Source: Acetobacter tropicalis | GTDB lineage: Bacteria; Pseudomonadota; Alphaproteobacteria; Acetobacterales; Acetobacteraceae | DNA length: 47,850 nt | Assembly (NCBI RefSeq): GCF_001580915.1 | Contig: NZ_LHZQ01000201.1 | Span: forward strand, 1 to 47,850 | Direction of reading: 5' to 3' | Translations under genes and position numbers: made by a program | Part shown: one piece after another, positions 1 to 10,271 of the stretch | Numbering within the stretch: position 1 is the first letter of the stretch | Layout: the number at the start of each line of letters is the position of its first letter | The notes under the pieces: model-generated | Databases searched by the model: none | What the model saw: only the letters and a program-made list of their open reading frames with translations | Told to the model about the DNA's origin: nothing

Positions 1-45
1 TGAACCGTCGTCAACAATGCTTACCTATGCCAGCCCCAATGAAAT

Positions 46-783
46 TTAAGATTTACGTGCGGCGATCAGAAACTCTTTATTTCCTTCCGGGCCAGTAATC
101 GGACTGGGTTCTATTCCCATTACTGTCCAGCCGGGCAGATTGCTCCACCATTCCTGAATGGTGGCACAGACGCTTTCATGCACAGCAGGGTCGCGCACGA
201 CACCTTTTGCACCAATCTGGTCTCGCCCCGCTTCAAACTGCGGTTTGATCAACGCAACGGCCCATGCACCCTCTGCAGCAAGAGATAGTGCGGCGGGAAG
301 CACCGTGCGGAGGCCGATAAAACTGGCATCGCACACAACAACAGATGGCGCGATGGGAATAATGGTGCTGTCCAGATACCGTGCGTTACATTTTTCGAGC
401 ACAGTTACGCGCGGATCTGAGCGGAGTTTCCAGGCAATCTGCCCATGTCCCACATCCACAGCGTAAACAGATTTTGCACCGTGCGTCAGCAGAACGTCCG
501 TAAACCCGCCGGTTGACGCGCCAACATCAAGGCAGACGCAATCTTGCGGAGAAAGCCTGAAATGGTCCAAAGCATGCGCCAGCTTGCAGCCCCCGCGTGA
601 GACCCAGGGGTGTTGTTGCCCGCGGACTTCAAGAGGTGCTTCTTCCTGTAGCTGGTCTCCGGCTTTGGCGACCCGCTTCTCACCAGTGAACACAAGCCCG
701 GCCATAATAAGGGCCTGAGCTTTTGTTCTGCTTTCAACCAGCCCTCGGTCAACAAGCATCTGGTCAACGCGACGGCGTGCCAT
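46..783 (-). CDS. tlyA: TlyA-family rRNA (cytidine-2'-O)-methyltransferase
   Basis: A 245-residue protein of the TlyA/hemolysin A family, which methylates the 2'-OH of cytidines in 16S and 23S rRNA using S-adenosylmethionine. The first ~60 residues form an S4 RNA-binding domain (RRRVDQMLVDRGL, then SRTKAQALIMAG). A Rossmann methyltransferase domain follows, with the SAM motif DVGASTGGFTDVLL near residues 86-99 and the DASFIGLR segment typical of the family. Length is normal. It begins four bases after the dxs stop codon, so it is probably the last gene of the xseB-ispA-dxs-tlyA operon. The dxs-tlyA pairing is common in alphaproteobacteria. The older 'hemolysin' label should not be taken as a function. 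Confidence 0.93.
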   Translation of the reverse strand: MARRRVDQMLVDRGLVESRTKAQALIMAGLVFTGEKRVAKAGDQLQEEAPLEVRGQQHPWVSRGGCKLAHALDHFRLSPQDCVCLDVGASTGGFTDVLLTHGAKSVYAVDVGHGQIAWKLRSDPRVTVLEKCNARYLDSTIIPIAPSVVVCDASFIGLRTVLPAALSLAAEGAWAVALIKPQFEAGRDQIGAKGVVRDPAVHESVCATIQEWWSNLPGWTVMGIEPSPITGPEGNKEFLIAARKS

Positions 784-787
784 CTGA

Positions 788-2794
788 TTAGGCCGTTTGC
801 TCCGTCAGAGAGACGCCCAATGCGCTGAGAGCGGTTTTTGTGATGTGTGGTGCTGTGAGGCCAGCCTGCTCGTATTGAGCATCCTGCGAATTATGATCGA
901 TGAAGATATCGGGCAGGGTGAGGGGACGGAAGCGGACGTTATCAAGCAGACCGGTGCGGGCCAGATGATGGCCGACCTGCGTGCCGAATCCGCCAATCGA
1001 GCCTTCTTCCAGCGTGATCAGCACGGCATGGTTGCGGGCCAGATTTTCCACCAGTTCCACATCAATCGGCTTGGCAAAGCGCGCATCGGCCACCGTGGGC
1101 GGCAGGCCATGGGCGGCCAGCATGTCCGCAGCCTTCAGGGCTTCAGCCAGACGCGGGCCCAGCGAGAGAATGGCAATGCCGCCTTTCTCGCCGCCGGCCT
1201 GACGGCCCATCTCCCGGATGATCCGGCCCTTGCCGATCTCCAGAACCTGCCCTTCGGCGGGTAGATCAAGGCCCAGCCCGCCGCCACGCGGGTAGCGCAG
1301 ACCAATCGGGCCTTCATCGAATTCGGTGGCGGTGGCCGTCATGTGCAGCAGTTCCACCTCATCCGATGGAGCCATCAGCGTCATGCCCGGCAGGCAGCCC
1401 AGATAGGCGAGGTCAAACGCGCCAGCATGGGTGGCGCCATCCGCGCCCACCAGACCGGCACGGTCAATGGCGAAGCGCACAGGCAGCTTCTGCAGCACCA
1501 CGTCATGCATCACCTGATCATAGGCGCGCTGCAGGAAGGTGGAGTAGATGGCGCAGAATGGCCGCAGCCCTTCCGTGGCCATTCCGGCGGCAAAGGTCAC
1601 GGCATGCTGTTCGGCAATGCCTACGTCAAAAAAGCGGTCAGGGTAGGATTTGGCGAACGCATCCAGCCCCGTGCCGGAGGGCATGGCGGCGGTGACAGCG
1701 GTGATCCGGTCATCCGTGGCGGCGCGGCGCACCAGTTCACGGGCGAAGACGGAGGTGTAGGAGGGCGGGCCGGAGGGGCCTTTCTTCTGCTCGCCGGTGA
1801 CCACGTTGAACTTGGCCACGGCGTGATACTTGTCTCCCGCTTTTTCAGCCGGGCGGTAGCCGTGGCCTTTTTCGGTGATGACATGCAGCAGGATGGGGCC
1901 GTTATCCGTATCGCGCAGGTTGCGCAGGATGGCCACCAGCTGCGGCAGGTCATGCCCGTCCACGGGGCCGACGTAATAGAAGCCCAGTTCCTCGAACAGG
2001 GTGCCGCCGGTGATCATGCCGCGGGCATATTCATCGGCTTTGCGGGCCGTGCGTTCCACCGGGGCGGGCAGCTTCTTCACCACTTTCCCGGCCAGTTCGC
2101 GCAGGCCCATGAACTTGCGCGAGGACATCAGGCGGGAGAGGTAGTTGGACATCGCGCCCACAGGTGGGGCGATGGACATCTCGTTATCGTTGAGGATGAC
2201 GATCAGCCGTTCCGCACCGGGGCCCGCTACGGCGGCGTTGTTCATGGCCTCGTAGGCCATGCCGGCGGAGATGGAACCATCGCCGATCACGGCGATCACG
2301 CTGCGTTCACGGTAGGACGGGTCTTCCTCGGCGCGCAGGTGATGGGCCACGGCCATACCCAGCCCGGCGGAGATGGACGTGGAGGAGTGGGCCGCGCCAA
2401 ACGGGTCGTAGGTGCTTTCAGACCGGCGGGTGAAGCCGGAGAGGCCACCGGGCTGGCGCAGGGTGCGGATGCGGTCACGCCGGCCGGTGAGGATCTTGTG
2501 CGGGTAGGCCTGATGGCCCACATCCCAGATCACCTTGTCCTCAGGCGTGTCGAACACGGCATGCAGGGCCACGGTCAGTTCCACAACTCCCAGAGACGCC
2601 CCCAGATGCCCACCGGTGGTGGAGACGGCATCAATCGTCTCGGCCCGCAGTTCATCAGCAACCTGCTTGAGCTGCTCAACCGAGAAGTTCCGCATGTCAG
2701 ACGGATACGTCACACGGTCCAGCGCAGGAAAACGGCCCAGCGTCGGAATGGTCGCACCGCCAGTGGCAGTGGTGGGGGGTGTCTGATCTGCCAT
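788..2794 (-). CDS. dxs: 1-deoxy-D-xylulose-5-phosphate synthase
   Basis: Thiamine-diphosphate enzyme that condenses pyruvate and glyceraldehyde 3-phosphate to DXP, the entry step of the MEP isoprenoid pathway and a precursor route for thiamine and pyridoxal. Visible landmarks are [13 protein letters not shown], the ThDP/Mg motif [17 protein letters not shown], and the transketolase pyrimidine-domain segment [10 protein letters not shown] with its catalytic Glu. The C-terminal transketolase domain is complete. I chose the ATG at 2794 (MADQTPP, 668 residues) because AGGAA lies about nine bases upstream; an in-frame TTG at 2815 would add seven residues but overlaps ispA and lacks a good ribosome binding site. 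It follows ispA by four bases, so the two are co-transcribed and supply isoprenoid precursors and prenyl diphosphate together. Confidence 0.95.
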   Translation of the reverse strand: MADQTPPTTATGGATIPTLGRFPALDRVTYPSDMRNFSVEQLKQVADELRAETIDAVSTTGGHLGASLGVVELTVALHAVFDTPEDKVIWDVGHQAYPHKILTGRRDRIRTLRQPGGLSGFTRRSESTYDPFGAAHSSTSISAGLGMAVAHHLRAEEDPSYRERSVIAVIGDGSISAGMAYEAMNNAAVAGPGAERLIVILNDNEMSIAPPVGAMSNYLSRLMSSRKFMGLRELAGKVVKKLPAPVERTARKADEYARGMITGGTLFEELGFYYVGPVDGHDLPQLVAILRNLRDTDNGPILLHVITEKGHGYRPAEKAGDKYHAVAKFNVVTGEQKKGPSGPPSYTSVFARELVRRAATDDRITAVTAAMPSGTGLDAFAKSYPDRFFDVGIAEQHAVTFAAGMATEGLRPFCAIYSTFLQRAYDQVMHDVVLQKLPVRFAIDRAGLVGADGATHAGAFDLAYLGCLPGMTLMAPSDEVELLHMTATATEFDEGPIGLRYPRGGGLGLDLPAEGQVLEIGKGRIIREMGRQAGGEKGGIAILSLGPRLAEALKAADMLAAHGLPPTVADARFAKPIDVELVENLARNHAVLITLEEGSIGGFGTQVGHHLARTGLLDNVRFRPLTLPDIFIDHNSQDAQYEQAGLTAPHITKTALSALGVSLTEQTA

Positions 2795-2798
2795 CGGC

Positions 2799-3743
2799 TT
2801 AGTTCCTGCGTTCAATCACGTAATAGGCCAGCGCCTTCAGGCGGTCGGCTTTTGCTCCAAACGGAGCAAGATCTTCAATGGCCAGCTTGGTCAGCCGTTC
2901 GGCTTCCGCGCGGGCACCATCAATGCCCAGAAGGGCAACAAATGTGGATTTGCCTGAGGCTTCATCTTTCCCGGCGGTCTTGCCCAGTTCTTCAGCCGTT
3001 GCTGTAGCGTCCAGAACATCATCCGCAATCTGGAAGGCAGCACCAATGTTGGTGCCGTAGGACCGCAGGCGACGCTGAAGATCAGCATCAGCCTGACCCA
3101 GAATGGCTCCAGATTCAGCGGAATAGCGGATAAGGCAGCCGGTTTTCAGGGCGTGCAGATGGCGTACTTCGTCCAGCGGCAGGGCGCGTCCTTCGCCTTC
3201 CATGTCAATCATCTGGCCGCCGACCATGCCAGCTGCGCCTGATGCGGCAGCGAAAGCAGCAATCAGGGCGATGCGGACGTTGGCACTTTCATGCGTTTGT
3301 GCATCGGCCAGAATTTCGAAGGCTTTGGTTTGAAGGGCGTCTCCTGCCAGAATGGCGGTGGCTTCATCAAACTTGCGATGGGTGGAGGGCTGGCCGCGGC
3401 GCAGGTCATCATCGTCCATAGCGGGTAGGTCATCATGCACCAGAGAATAGGCATGCAGCATTTCGACTGATGCGCCTACGCGGGCAGACTGCGCTTCGGG
3501 CATGCCAAACAGGCTGGCGGTTTCAACAGCCAGATAGCCCCGCAGGCGCTTGCCACCGCCAAGGGTTGCATACCGCATGGCTTCAATCAGACGGGCATCG
3601 CCCCCGGTGGTGGGGGGCAGAAGCGCATCAATGGCGCTTTCCACCAGCTTGGCGCGGGCAGACATGTCCTTGCGCAGCAGATCGGCATTGGCAGAAGGCT
3701 GCGTCTGGGAAGGGGAGATGGTTGTCGGGTCAGTCATCGACAT
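2799..3743 (-). CDS. ispA: Polyprenyl synthetase, farnesyl/geranylgeranyl diphosphate synthase
   Basis: A 314-residue trans-isoprenyl diphosphate synthase that extends DMAPP/GPP with IPP to farnesyl diphosphate, feeding ubiquinone, undecaprenyl phosphate and, in acetic acid bacteria, hopanoids. The first aspartate-rich motif is [14 protein letters not shown] and the second is DDVLD, with [10 protein letters not shown] upstream, all diagnostic for the family. Product chain length cannot be read with certainty; IspA (C15) is the best call because of its place between xseB and dxs. Its ATG follows the xseB stop by a single base, which implies translational coupling. The N-terminal ~25 residues before the conserved core are poorly conserved and might be shorter, starting from the second ATG at codon 3. 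Confidence 0.93.
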   Translation of the reverse strand: MSMTDPTTISPSQTQPSANADLLRKDMSARAKLVESAIDALLPPTTGGDARLIEAMRYATLGGGKRLRGYLAVETASLFGMPEAQSARVGASVEMLHAYSLVHDDLPAMDDDDLRRGQPSTHRKFDEATAILAGDALQTKAFEILADAQTHESANVRIALIAAFAAASGAAGMVGGQMIDMEGEGRALPLDEVRHLHALKTGCLIRYSAESGAILGQADADLQRRLRSYGTNIGAAFQIADDVLDATATAEELGKTAGKDEASGKSTFVALLGIDGARAEAERLTKLAIEDLAPFGAKADRLKALAYYVIERRN

Positions 3744-3744
3744 C

Positions 3745-3975
3745 TCAATCCAAAGGTTTCATGTCCAGGGCCCCGTTGGCTTTCTGGACGATCGCCTGAA
3801 CGCGGGCCTCGGCCTCGCTCAGCTTGGTTTCACAATGCTGGCGTAAAGCTGCCCCGCGCTCATAGGACGCAATGGCCTCTTCCAGCTTCATTTGTCCGCC
3901 TTCAAGGCCGCGCACGATCTTCTCCAGTTCGGAGAGCGCTTCCTCAAAGGACAAAGCCTCGATGTTATCCGCCAT
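3745..3975 (-). CDS. xseB: Exodeoxyribonuclease VII small subunit
   Basis: A small acidic helical protein (76 residues from the chosen start) forming the small subunit of exonuclease VII, which degrades single-stranded DNA in both directions. Family features are the N-terminal SFEEALSELEKIVRGLEGG and LEEAIASYERG, typical of XseB. An ATG at 3999 is possible, but the ATG at 3975 (MADNIEAL) has AGGAAG eight bases upstream and matches the usual family start. It heads the tightly packed xseB-ispA-dxs-tlyA cluster. The large subunit gene xseA is not in the window. Confidence 0.93.
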   Translation of the reverse strand: MADNIEALSFEEALSELEKIVRGLEGGQMKLEEAIASYERGAALRQHCETKLSEAEARVQAIVQKANGALDMKPLD

Positions 3976-4077
3976 GGCGCAGGTCTTCCTATCCGTCATG
4001 AGGCGCAGGCATTACTCCGATAAGTAGGGGTCTGCCAAGTCTTGCTTGGGCAGATCGCCCCAGAAAACATATCGCCC

Positions 4078-4320
4078 TTACGCCTGCGGTATGTCTGTCC
4101 GACGTCTGATTGTGAAGGAAAGGGTGCCATTTTCATCCGTGAAGGCGACCAAAGCGTGGCCTGTTTCACGGCAAAAGACCTGAAAATCCACAATGGAGGC
4201 ACGGTCCGTGGTCAAAACGCGCAATTTTTCGCCACTTTCCATGGAACGGAGACGTTTGTTGGCTTTTAGAACCGGAATAGGGCAACTCAGGCCCCGCGCA
4301 TCGAGAAGAGCCTCATTCAT
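4078..4320 (-). CDS. tusA: TusA/SirA-family sulfurtransferase
   Basis: An 80-residue protein with the TusA fold. The signature DARGLSCPIPVLKANKRL near residues 7-24 contains the single CPxP cysteine that carries persulfide sulfur in this family. TusA-type proteins relay sulfur to tRNA thiolation, molybdenum cofactor or other acceptors. Which acceptor applies here is not visible; the fdo operon at the other end of the window would create a demand for cofactor sulfur, but the two are 37 kb apart. It lies about 100 bases upstream of xseB on the same strand and could share that transcript. It is divergent from the ROK kinase gene at 4431. Confidence 0.85.
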   Translation of the reverse strand: MNEALLDARGLSCPIPVLKANKRLRSMESGEKLRVLTTDRASIVDFQVFCRETGHALVAFTDENGTLSFTIRRRTDIPQA

Positions 4321-4430
4321 GACACATAGCCTTGTATAGAGAGACAGAGATGTGTGATTGCATATTTTCCTGAATTATCACATGCCGCATGGTGTTTGAG
4401 TACTGCCGGAATAAAGACGTTAGGTTCTGT

Positions 4431-5327
4431 ATGTCAGATTATCGCCTTGGAATCGATCTTGGAGGAACCAAGATCGAGATTGCTGCCCTCGACCCCGATG
4501 GGAAAATTCTTCTCCGTCGCAGGGAGGCGAACCCCGGTTCTTATGAACAGCTTCTGGCAAAAATTCGGCAGATGGTGGAAGCCGCCAAGGCGGAGACCAG
4601 TCCGGCTGCTACGGTGGGGATTGGTATTCCGGGCGCGATTGACGCCAGAACCCGGTGTGTCAAGAACGCCAATGCGACATGGCTGAATGGTCGTCCTTTT
4701 GGGGATGATCTGGAACTGGCGCTTGGCTGCCCTGTGCGTGTGGAGAATGATGCCAACTGCTTTGCCCTCTCTGAAGCCATTGATGGGGCAGCCGCAGGGC
4801 GCAAGGTGGTGTTCGGCGTTATTCTGGGGTCAGGCGTAGGCGGTGGTATCATTGTTAACGGTCACCCGCTGACAGGGCTGCACCATATTGCGGGCGAATG
4901 GGGGCATATTCCGCTACCGTGGGTGAAGGAAGACGAATTTCCGATGCCGCGCTGTTTCTGCGGTAATAGCGGGTGTCTGGAACGTTTTCTCTGTGGTTCC
5001 GCGCTGGCTGAATCGTGGAAAGGTAAGGGGGAACGCAGCACTCAGGGGATTGAAGAGGCTGCCGCTGCTGGCGATGAGGCTGCCATCCGGGCGCTGGACC
5101 TATATGTGGACCGTCTGGGGCGTGCCTGTGCGCTGGTGATCAACCTGATTGATCCAGATGCGATTGTGCTGGGAGGGGGCGTTTCAAACCTTCAGACAAT
5201 TTACGACCGCGTGCCTGACGTGATGAAGCAGTATGCCATTACACCGACCTGTGACACACAGTTGCTGAAAAATCAGCATGGCGACAGCTCCGGCGTGCGC
5301 GGTGCCGCGTGGCTATGGGGAGAATAG
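4431..5327 (+). CDS. mak: ROK-family fructokinase (Mak-like)
   Basis: A 298-residue sugar kinase that closely resembles E. coli Mak (manno/fructokinase), which phosphorylates fructose at C6. The phosphate-binding loop GIDLGGTKIEIAAL is at the N-terminus. Further landmarks are KNANATWLNGRPF, NDANCFALSEA with the catalytic Asp, GEWGHIPLPW, and the zinc-binding cluster CFCGNSGCLE near residue 180. The C-terminus HGDSSGVRGAAWLWGE matches Mak almost word for word. I use the ATG at 4431 (MSDYRLG); an upstream ATG at 4389 would add 14 unconserved residues. Its ribosome binding site is weak. It stands alone and ends at the bidirectional terminator at 5429-5457. Confidence 0.88.
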   Translation: MSDYRLGIDLGGTKIEIAALDPDGKILLRRREANPGSYEQLLAKIRQMVEAAKAETSPAATVGIGIPGAIDARTRCVKNANATWLNGRPFGDDLELALGCPVRVENDANCFALSEAIDGAAAGRKVVFGVILGSGVGGGIIVNGHPLTGLHHIAGEWGHIPLPWVKEDEFPMPRCFCGNSGCLERFLCGSALAESWKGKGERSTQGIEEAAAAGDEAAIRALDLYVDRLGRACALVINLIDPDAIVLGGGVSNLQTIYDRVPDVMKQYAITPTCDTQLLKNQHGDSSGVRGAAWLWGE

Positions 5328-5428
5328 TTTTTTGATGAGGCTGTGACCATTCTCAGGGGGGATAGTCGTTTAAGCAGACTACCTAAATATAGGCGTCTTA
5401 TCGAAGCCTGATACCGGAACAGGAAAAA

Positions 5429-5457
5429 GCGCCCTTAAGGTAAAGGGCGCTTTTTTT
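5429..5457. terminator. Bidirectional rho-independent terminator
   Basis: GCGCCCTT at 5429-5436 pairs with AAGGGCGC at 5443-5450. A-rich sequence precedes the stem and seven T residues follow it, so the hairpin works in both directions. It lies between the converging mak and aldehyde dehydrogenase genes. Confidence 0.85.
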
Positions 5458-5460
5458 GTA

Positions 5461-6852
5461 TCAGAACGGAGCGTCAATATCGACGACGTCGATCAGTTTG
5501 TGGTTAACAAATTCCTTGATGCCCAGACCAATCAGTTCGCGGCCATAACCGGAGCGGGCAACCCCACCGAACGGCAGATCCGCTTTCACCATGGTTGGGT
5601 GGTTCACATACACCATGCCGGTGTAGATCTGTTCTGCCACCTTCACACCGCGTTTTGTGTCCTTTGTGAAGACGGAGCCACCAAGGCCGAACGGAGAATC
5701 GTTGGCAATGCGGATGGCGTCAGCTTCGTCCTTGGCACGATAAAGCTGGGTGACGGGACCAAAGAATTCCCAATGGCGGGCTTCATTGTTCTCGTGCAGG
5801 TTGGTCATCAGCAGCGGCTGGAAGAAGGCTCCTTTTTCCGGAACTGGCGCGCCAATCACTTCAACAATGGCACCGTGCTTCTTGGCTTCTTCAACCTGAG
5901 CTTTCAGATCGTCAGCAGCTTTTTGTGAAGACAGGGGTGCAAGTGTGGTGGACGGATCCATCGGATCACCCGCCTTCAGTTTTGCCACTTCCGCTTTGTA
6001 GATTTCCAGGAACTGATCATACACGGCATCGGCCACAATCAGGCGCTTTGAAGAGACGCAGACCTGTCCAGCATTCCAATGGCGACCAAAAGCGGCCCAT
6101 TTCGCTGCTTTTTCAATGTCAGCATCTTCCAGAACAATGAAGGCGTCCGCACCACCGAGTTCCATGGTGGCTTTCTTCAGAGCCTTGCCTGCAATGCTGG
6201 CAACAATGGCCCCAGCACCCTCAGAGCCGGTAAGGGCGACCCCACAAACGCGCGGGTCTTTCAGAATGACTTCGGTGTGGTGACGTCCTGCGTAGAGATT
6301 GCGGAAGGCACCTTTTGGCAGGCCTGCTTCAATCATCAGAGCATCAAAGATGGCAGCGCACTGCGGCACGTTGGAGGCGTGCTTCAGCAGCACCGTGTTC
6401 CCGGCGGAAAGCTGCGGCGCGATGATGCGTGCGATCTGGTAGTAGGGGAAGTTCCATGGCTCAATGGCGAAGACGATCCCCTGAGGCTGATGCACCAGAA
6501 CGGCTTCCCCCTCCTTGGGGTCAGCAACCGGGAGCTTTTCAGGCTTCAGCAGGTTTTCTGCATTTTTAGCATAATATTCGAAAATTTCAGCCGAAAGAAT
6601 GGTTTCCAGCTTCGCCTCTTCATAAAGTTTACCCATTTCGAGAGTGAGAAGCTTGGCGTATTTATCGATATCACGACGCAGAATGGTTGCGGCTGCTGTC
6701 ATAACCTTGGCACGGTCGGCAAAGGACACGTTGCGCCAGGACTTGAAGGCCTCATAAGCATCATTCAGAGCGGTCTGAATTTCCTGATCCGTTGCATCCG
6801 GAAAAGTCTTGAGTGTTTCACCAGTATAAGGGTTGGTCGTCGCGTAAGCCAT
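5461..6852 (-). CDS. NAD(P)-dependent aldehyde dehydrogenase (succinate-semialdehyde dehydrogenase-like)
   Basis: A 463-residue cytosolic aldehyde dehydrogenase without a signal peptide. Active-site residues are all visible: Asn134 in EPWNFP, Glu231 in MELGGADAF and nucleophile Cys265 in AGQVCVSSKR. The shorter length and the SKR motif place it with the Sad/GabD-like succinate-semialdehyde dehydrogenases, which oxidise an aldehyde to the acid. Substrate is uncertain, because acetic acid bacteria use related enzymes for acetaldehyde and other aldehydes. It is transcribed alone towards the shared terminator at 5429-5457, and its upstream side is the long AT-rich gap before the TonB receptor. 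Confidence 0.85.
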   Translation of the reverse strand: MAYATTNPYTGETLKTFPDATDQEIQTALNDAYEAFKSWRNVSFADRAKVMTAAATILRRDIDKYAKLLTLEMGKLYEEAKLETILSAEIFEYYAKNAENLLKPEKLPVADPKEGEAVLVHQPQGIVFAIEPWNFPYYQIARIIAPQLSAGNTVLLKHASNVPQCAAIFDALMIEAGLPKGAFRNLYAGRHHTEVILKDPRVCGVALTGSEGAGAIVASIAGKALKKATMELGGADAFIVLEDADIEKAAKWAAFGRHWNAGQVCVSSKRLIVADAVYDQFLEIYKAEVAKLKAGDPMDPSTTLAPLSSQKAADDLKAQVEEAKKHGAIVEVIGAPVPEKGAFFQPLLMTNLHENNEARHWEFFGPVTQLYRAKDEADAIRIANDSPFGLGGSVFTKDTKRGVKVAEQIYTGMVYVNHPTMVKADLPFGGVARSGYGRELIGLGIKEFVNHKLIDVVDIDAPF

Positions 6853-7857
6853 AATTCCGTAAATTCCGGGTTAAGGGTTTAACGATAAAGAAGAGGGGGA
6901 GGGATGGTATAGTGTCAAGTCCCTTCAGGTCTAGGGCGTGACACACAAAGAGACAAATTGGGGAAGATGTGAAAAACAGCGCCGCTATTGTCCTGCCAGC
7001 TATTCAATTGCGCTATAATTTCACACCTTTTTCGTCTGCATTGGGCCTCGGTGTCATTCTAAACATACAACCATGATAATGGTTGCTGGAGAGCAAGACC
7101 AATAGTGTAACCCATTGTTGCTGGGTCACAAAATGGAGCCTGATGCGTCAGTCTGAAATGCTTGCTCCATGAGAAGGTCAATATGGGGCGTGGGGCGGTT
7201 GGCATGTCGCCAATACGGAATGAAAGATCATTTTGGTCACGTGGAGGTTCTCTCAACGCAACGAGAGTGTGTCAAGAGTGGTTTGTTCGGTAATAAAATT
7301 TCGCCCGGCAGTGTGGAGGTTGGGTTAATAAAAATACAGGAACTCTTTTGTGTAGCCTTATACGAAGTCCCATTTTATTTCTGCATACATGCACACAGGA
7401 GAAATATTCATCTTGTTGAAGATAGGTGTGAATTTCAACTAATAAATAAACGCCTACAGGCTAAAAATATTCATATGATAATTCTGAATTTATAAATAAA
7501 ATGGAATATTTACTATGTATCCTCTAAAAAATTTTTATTTATATTTGGATTATAAATAGGATCTATCGGAAATGTAATAAAGTGAACGGATGCGTGCCTT
7601 GCACTCTAAAATTGAGAACGCGAAAGTGCAATTTTTTTTTTTGCCGTTTTTCACGTGTTCGAGAGAATACAAGTCTATTGCAAAATCGAACCGAATAAGT
7701 CGGATTGGGATTGGAGGCAAACCAGCTCACGGGTTGGGGTGTGCAAGTTAGCAACGGTTATCACGAAAAGTTGTTAATTGTTACCGAGACGCTTTCCTTT
7801 CTGCGGCTTTTCCCTCAAGCAGCCACCAAAACGGTTTCTTACCAAGGGCAGCACACT
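6853..7857. other. Long AT-rich intergenic region between aldehyde dehydrogenase and TonB receptor
   Basis: About 1 kb without a convincing gene. Short open frames exist (for example 7169-7495 plus and 7059-7256 minus) but lack family resemblance. From about 7290 to 7700 the sequence is markedly AT-rich compared with the flanking genes and holds a run of Ts near 7630-7641. It must carry the divergent promoters of the aldehyde dehydrogenase and the TonB receptor. No clear operator was recognised. Confidence 0.6.
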
Positions 7858-10263
7858 ATGGCTTCTATGAAAACACACCACGGTCGGTTCGTCGCTGCCA
7901 TTCTGAGCAGTACTTTTATGCTCTGTGAGTATGGCTATGCGGCTCCCGCTCTTCATTCGGCGCCAAAGGGGCATACAACGGCTGCGCACCCTAAGGCAGG
8001 GCAGGCGCGGGCTGCACATTCTCCCCGCCGGGCATCGGGTCCGATAAAGAGTCAGGTTGGCGAAGAGGTCGATGTGGCTGTCAACCGTGCTGGTGGCGGT
8101 GGCATGATGCGGCGTGAAACGGCCCCACGTGCGGTCCAGACCGTGACCAAGCGCTTCATTGCCATGCAAAGCCCGACCAACACGGCGCTGGACCTTGTGA
8201 AGAACCTGCCGAGTGTGAGTGTCTCCACAAATGATTCATCCGGCATCTTGGGTGGTGCCATTAATATCCGCAGTCTGACCGATTCAGACATGGGCATTCT
8301 TCTGAATGGTGTGCCTGTGGCAACGGCGTATTATCTGAACCAGAATGTGGATTCAGAAAATCTGGACCATGTCAGCATTACTCCCGGATCTGCTGAAATC
8401 AATCTGCCCGTGACCTCTGCCGCTGCGGGTGTCATGGACGCCGGAACCATTACGCCGGACCACAAATTTGGCGGCATGATGGATTTCTCCTATGGCACCA
8501 ATAATATGTCCCGCGAGTTTTTGCGCGTGAACAGTGGTGACATTGGAAAGAGTGGCGTGCGAGGCTATTTCTCTTTCTCGCATGAACATGCGCGGAACTG
8601 GATTGGGCCAGGTACGAACCAGAGACGCCATCTGGATTTTGGTGCCCGCAAAGATTTCGATAACGGGTCCTTTATTGATCTGTTCGCCAGCTGGAATCAC
8701 CAGTTCACATCCATGCCGCTGTATCCGACATCACAGCAGTTCTTTGACAAGAAGAACGGACGCGGGACGTTTTCCTACTCTTCCGAATACAATCCGGCTA
8801 ATCCGTCCCGCTATGTTGGGTTGGTGGGGAATATGTGGGATCAGTTCTTTATCACGGCTCCCGTGCATGTTGTCTTGCCCAAGAAGTTTACGTTCGATTT
8901 CAAGCCCTATTATGTCTATAATGGTGGTTATTCTTACAACGGCTCTCTCTTCAATGCGGAAAGAACGTCTGTAACGGCTGGGCCCGATGGTGCGGCGCTC
9001 AGCGGAAGTGTGCCGACAACATCAAACTACAGTGTTTATCGTCCCCATGCCGGTGCCGTGGCCGAGTTGAGCTACAAGATTGACCGACACAACACGTTCT
9101 CTCTGGGCTACTGGTTTGATTATCAGGATAATCAGGTCAATAACCTGTATTCCATTGCCACAGAAAACGGGAACAAGAATTTCCCTTATGCTGCAGGTAC
9201 GGGCCTGTATCAGAACGGCTCTCGTTATATGCCGTATCAGGGCAATTCAGGGTGGTATAACCATTCTCTCTTTGTGCGTGATGTGGCCCGTTATCTGGAT
9301 AACCGGCTGGAAGTGAACGCCGGGTTCAAGGTTTCCATGATCAACCGGTGGAGCCAGAACCACGCCAGTGCAGCCCCGCGCACAGCAGAAAATACAGTTG
9401 TGCCGCTGCCGCAGTTGGGGATTGGCTACAAAATTGATGATCACAACCAGATCTATATCAATGCGGAAGGGGATTACCGCATGCCAGATCCGGGCTCTCT
9501 GTCCTCCGTGTTTGATGCGCAGACAGGCAGTTATGTAGGCAACCCCTACAACGCGAAGCCGCAGTATCTGATCAAGGAAGAACTCGGCTGGCGGTTTAAC
9601 AATAAATACCTGATGGCTGATCTGAGCTTCTTCAACTACTCCATTACAAACCGTCTGGTTGCAACCAGCGTGTATGTGAACAATCAGGCCATCAGCACAA
9701 CCATCAATGCGGGCAACCAGACGGCGCGCGGGTTTGACGCCATGATTGCGGCGCATCCCATTCATCACTTCAGTCCATATGCTTCTATTGAGTATCTGAA
9801 TGCATCAATGGATTCCAACCTGCCCAGTACGGGGCTGTTGAATGGAAGCACTGTTGCAGACTATCTTCCCACAAAAGGGAAAAGAGCGGTTATGGCCCCG
9901 CATGTTCTGGCCAATATTGGCCTGACGTATGATGATGGAAAGTTCTTTGGTAACTTTGCGGTCCATTATACGTCCGCCCAGTATACCACCTTCATGAATG
10001 ATGAGAAAATTCCGGGATATTTCACGGATTCCATTACTGTTGGATATCATTTTCCAAGCTTTGGGTTTGTTAAATCTCCAACGTTCCGGCTGAACTTCAA
10101 CAATATTACGGGAAGCTTTGTGCGCACCGGTGCATATGGCTTGACCAACAATGCTCATGCGGCAACAGGGATTTACGGTAGCGCAATATCTGCAAGCGGT
10201 TCTCCGACATATTACCTGTATCCCCGGTTCAATATGACCGGCACTGTCTCCATGGCCTTCTGA
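7858..10263 (+). CDS. TonB-dependent outer-membrane receptor
   Basis: An 801-residue outer-membrane active transporter. The open frame extends up to a TTG at 7705, but the ATG at 7858 begins a classic signal peptide (MASMKTHHGRF, hydrophobic core, then YGYAAPA) and has AGGG upstream. A possible TonB box (EEVDVAV) follows a His/Ala/Pro-rich linker. Then come a plug domain (LDLVKNLPSVSVS, INIRSLTDSDMGILLNGVPV) and a long beta-barrel ending in the terminal Phe expected of outer-membrane proteins. Substrate cannot be read from sequence. Its position directly before two NUP-family proteins, in a region full of nucleoside genes, makes nucleosides, nucleotides or RNA fragments a reasonable guess rather than iron. 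A strong hairpin follows its stop codon. Confidence 0.88.
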   Translation: MASMKTHHGRFVAAILSSTFMLCEYGYAAPALHSAPKGHTTAAHPKAGQARAAHSPRRASGPIKSQVGEEVDVAVNRAGGGGMMRRETAPRAVQTVTKRFIAMQSPTNTALDLVKNLPSVSVSTNDSSGILGGAINIRSLTDSDMGILLNGVPVATAYYLNQNVDSENLDHVSITPGSAEINLPVTSAAAGVMDAGTITPDHKFGGMMDFSYGTNNMSREFLRVNSGDIGKSGVRGYFSFSHEHARNWIGPGTNQRRHLDFGARKDFDNGSFIDLFASWNHQFTSMPLYPTSQQFFDKKNGRGTFSYSSEYNPANPSRYVGLVGNMWDQFFITAPVHVVLPKKFTFDFKPYYVYNGGYSYNGSLFNAERTSVTAGPDGAALSGSVPTTSNYSVYRPHAGAVAELSYKIDRHNTFSLGYWFDYQDNQVNNLYSIATENGNKNFPYAAGTGLYQNGSRYMPYQGNSGWYNHSLFVRDVARYLDNRLEVNAGFKVSMINRWSQNHASAAPRTAENTVVPLPQLGIGYKIDDHNQIYINAEGDYRMPDPGSLSSVFDAQTGSYVGNPYNAKPQYLIKEELGWRFNNKYLMADLSFFNYSITNRLVATSVYVNNQAISTTINAGNQTARGFDAMIAAHPIHHFSPYASIEYLNASMDSNLPSTGLLNGSTVADYLPTKGKRAVMAPHVLANIGLTYDDGKFFGNFAVHYTSAQYTTFMNDEKIPGYFTDSITVGYHFPSFGFVKSPTFRLNFNNITGSFVRTGAYGLTNNAHAATGIYGSAISASGSPTYYLYPRFNMTGTVSMAF

Positions 10264-10271
10264 TAATCATA

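Noticed and set aside
1343..3007. A 554-codon open frame on the plus strand opposite dxs and ispA
   Set aside because: It is antisense to two strongly conserved genes, is rich in His/Gly/Arg as expected from mirrored codon bias, and shows no family motif.
7169..7495. A 108-codon frame in the AT-rich gap before the TonB receptor
   Set aside because: There is no convincing ribosome site, codon pattern or family resemblance.
7705..7857. The TTG-initiated N-terminal extension of the TonB receptor
   Set aside because: The ATG at 7858 begins a proper signal peptide, which must be at the N-terminus; the extension would bury it.
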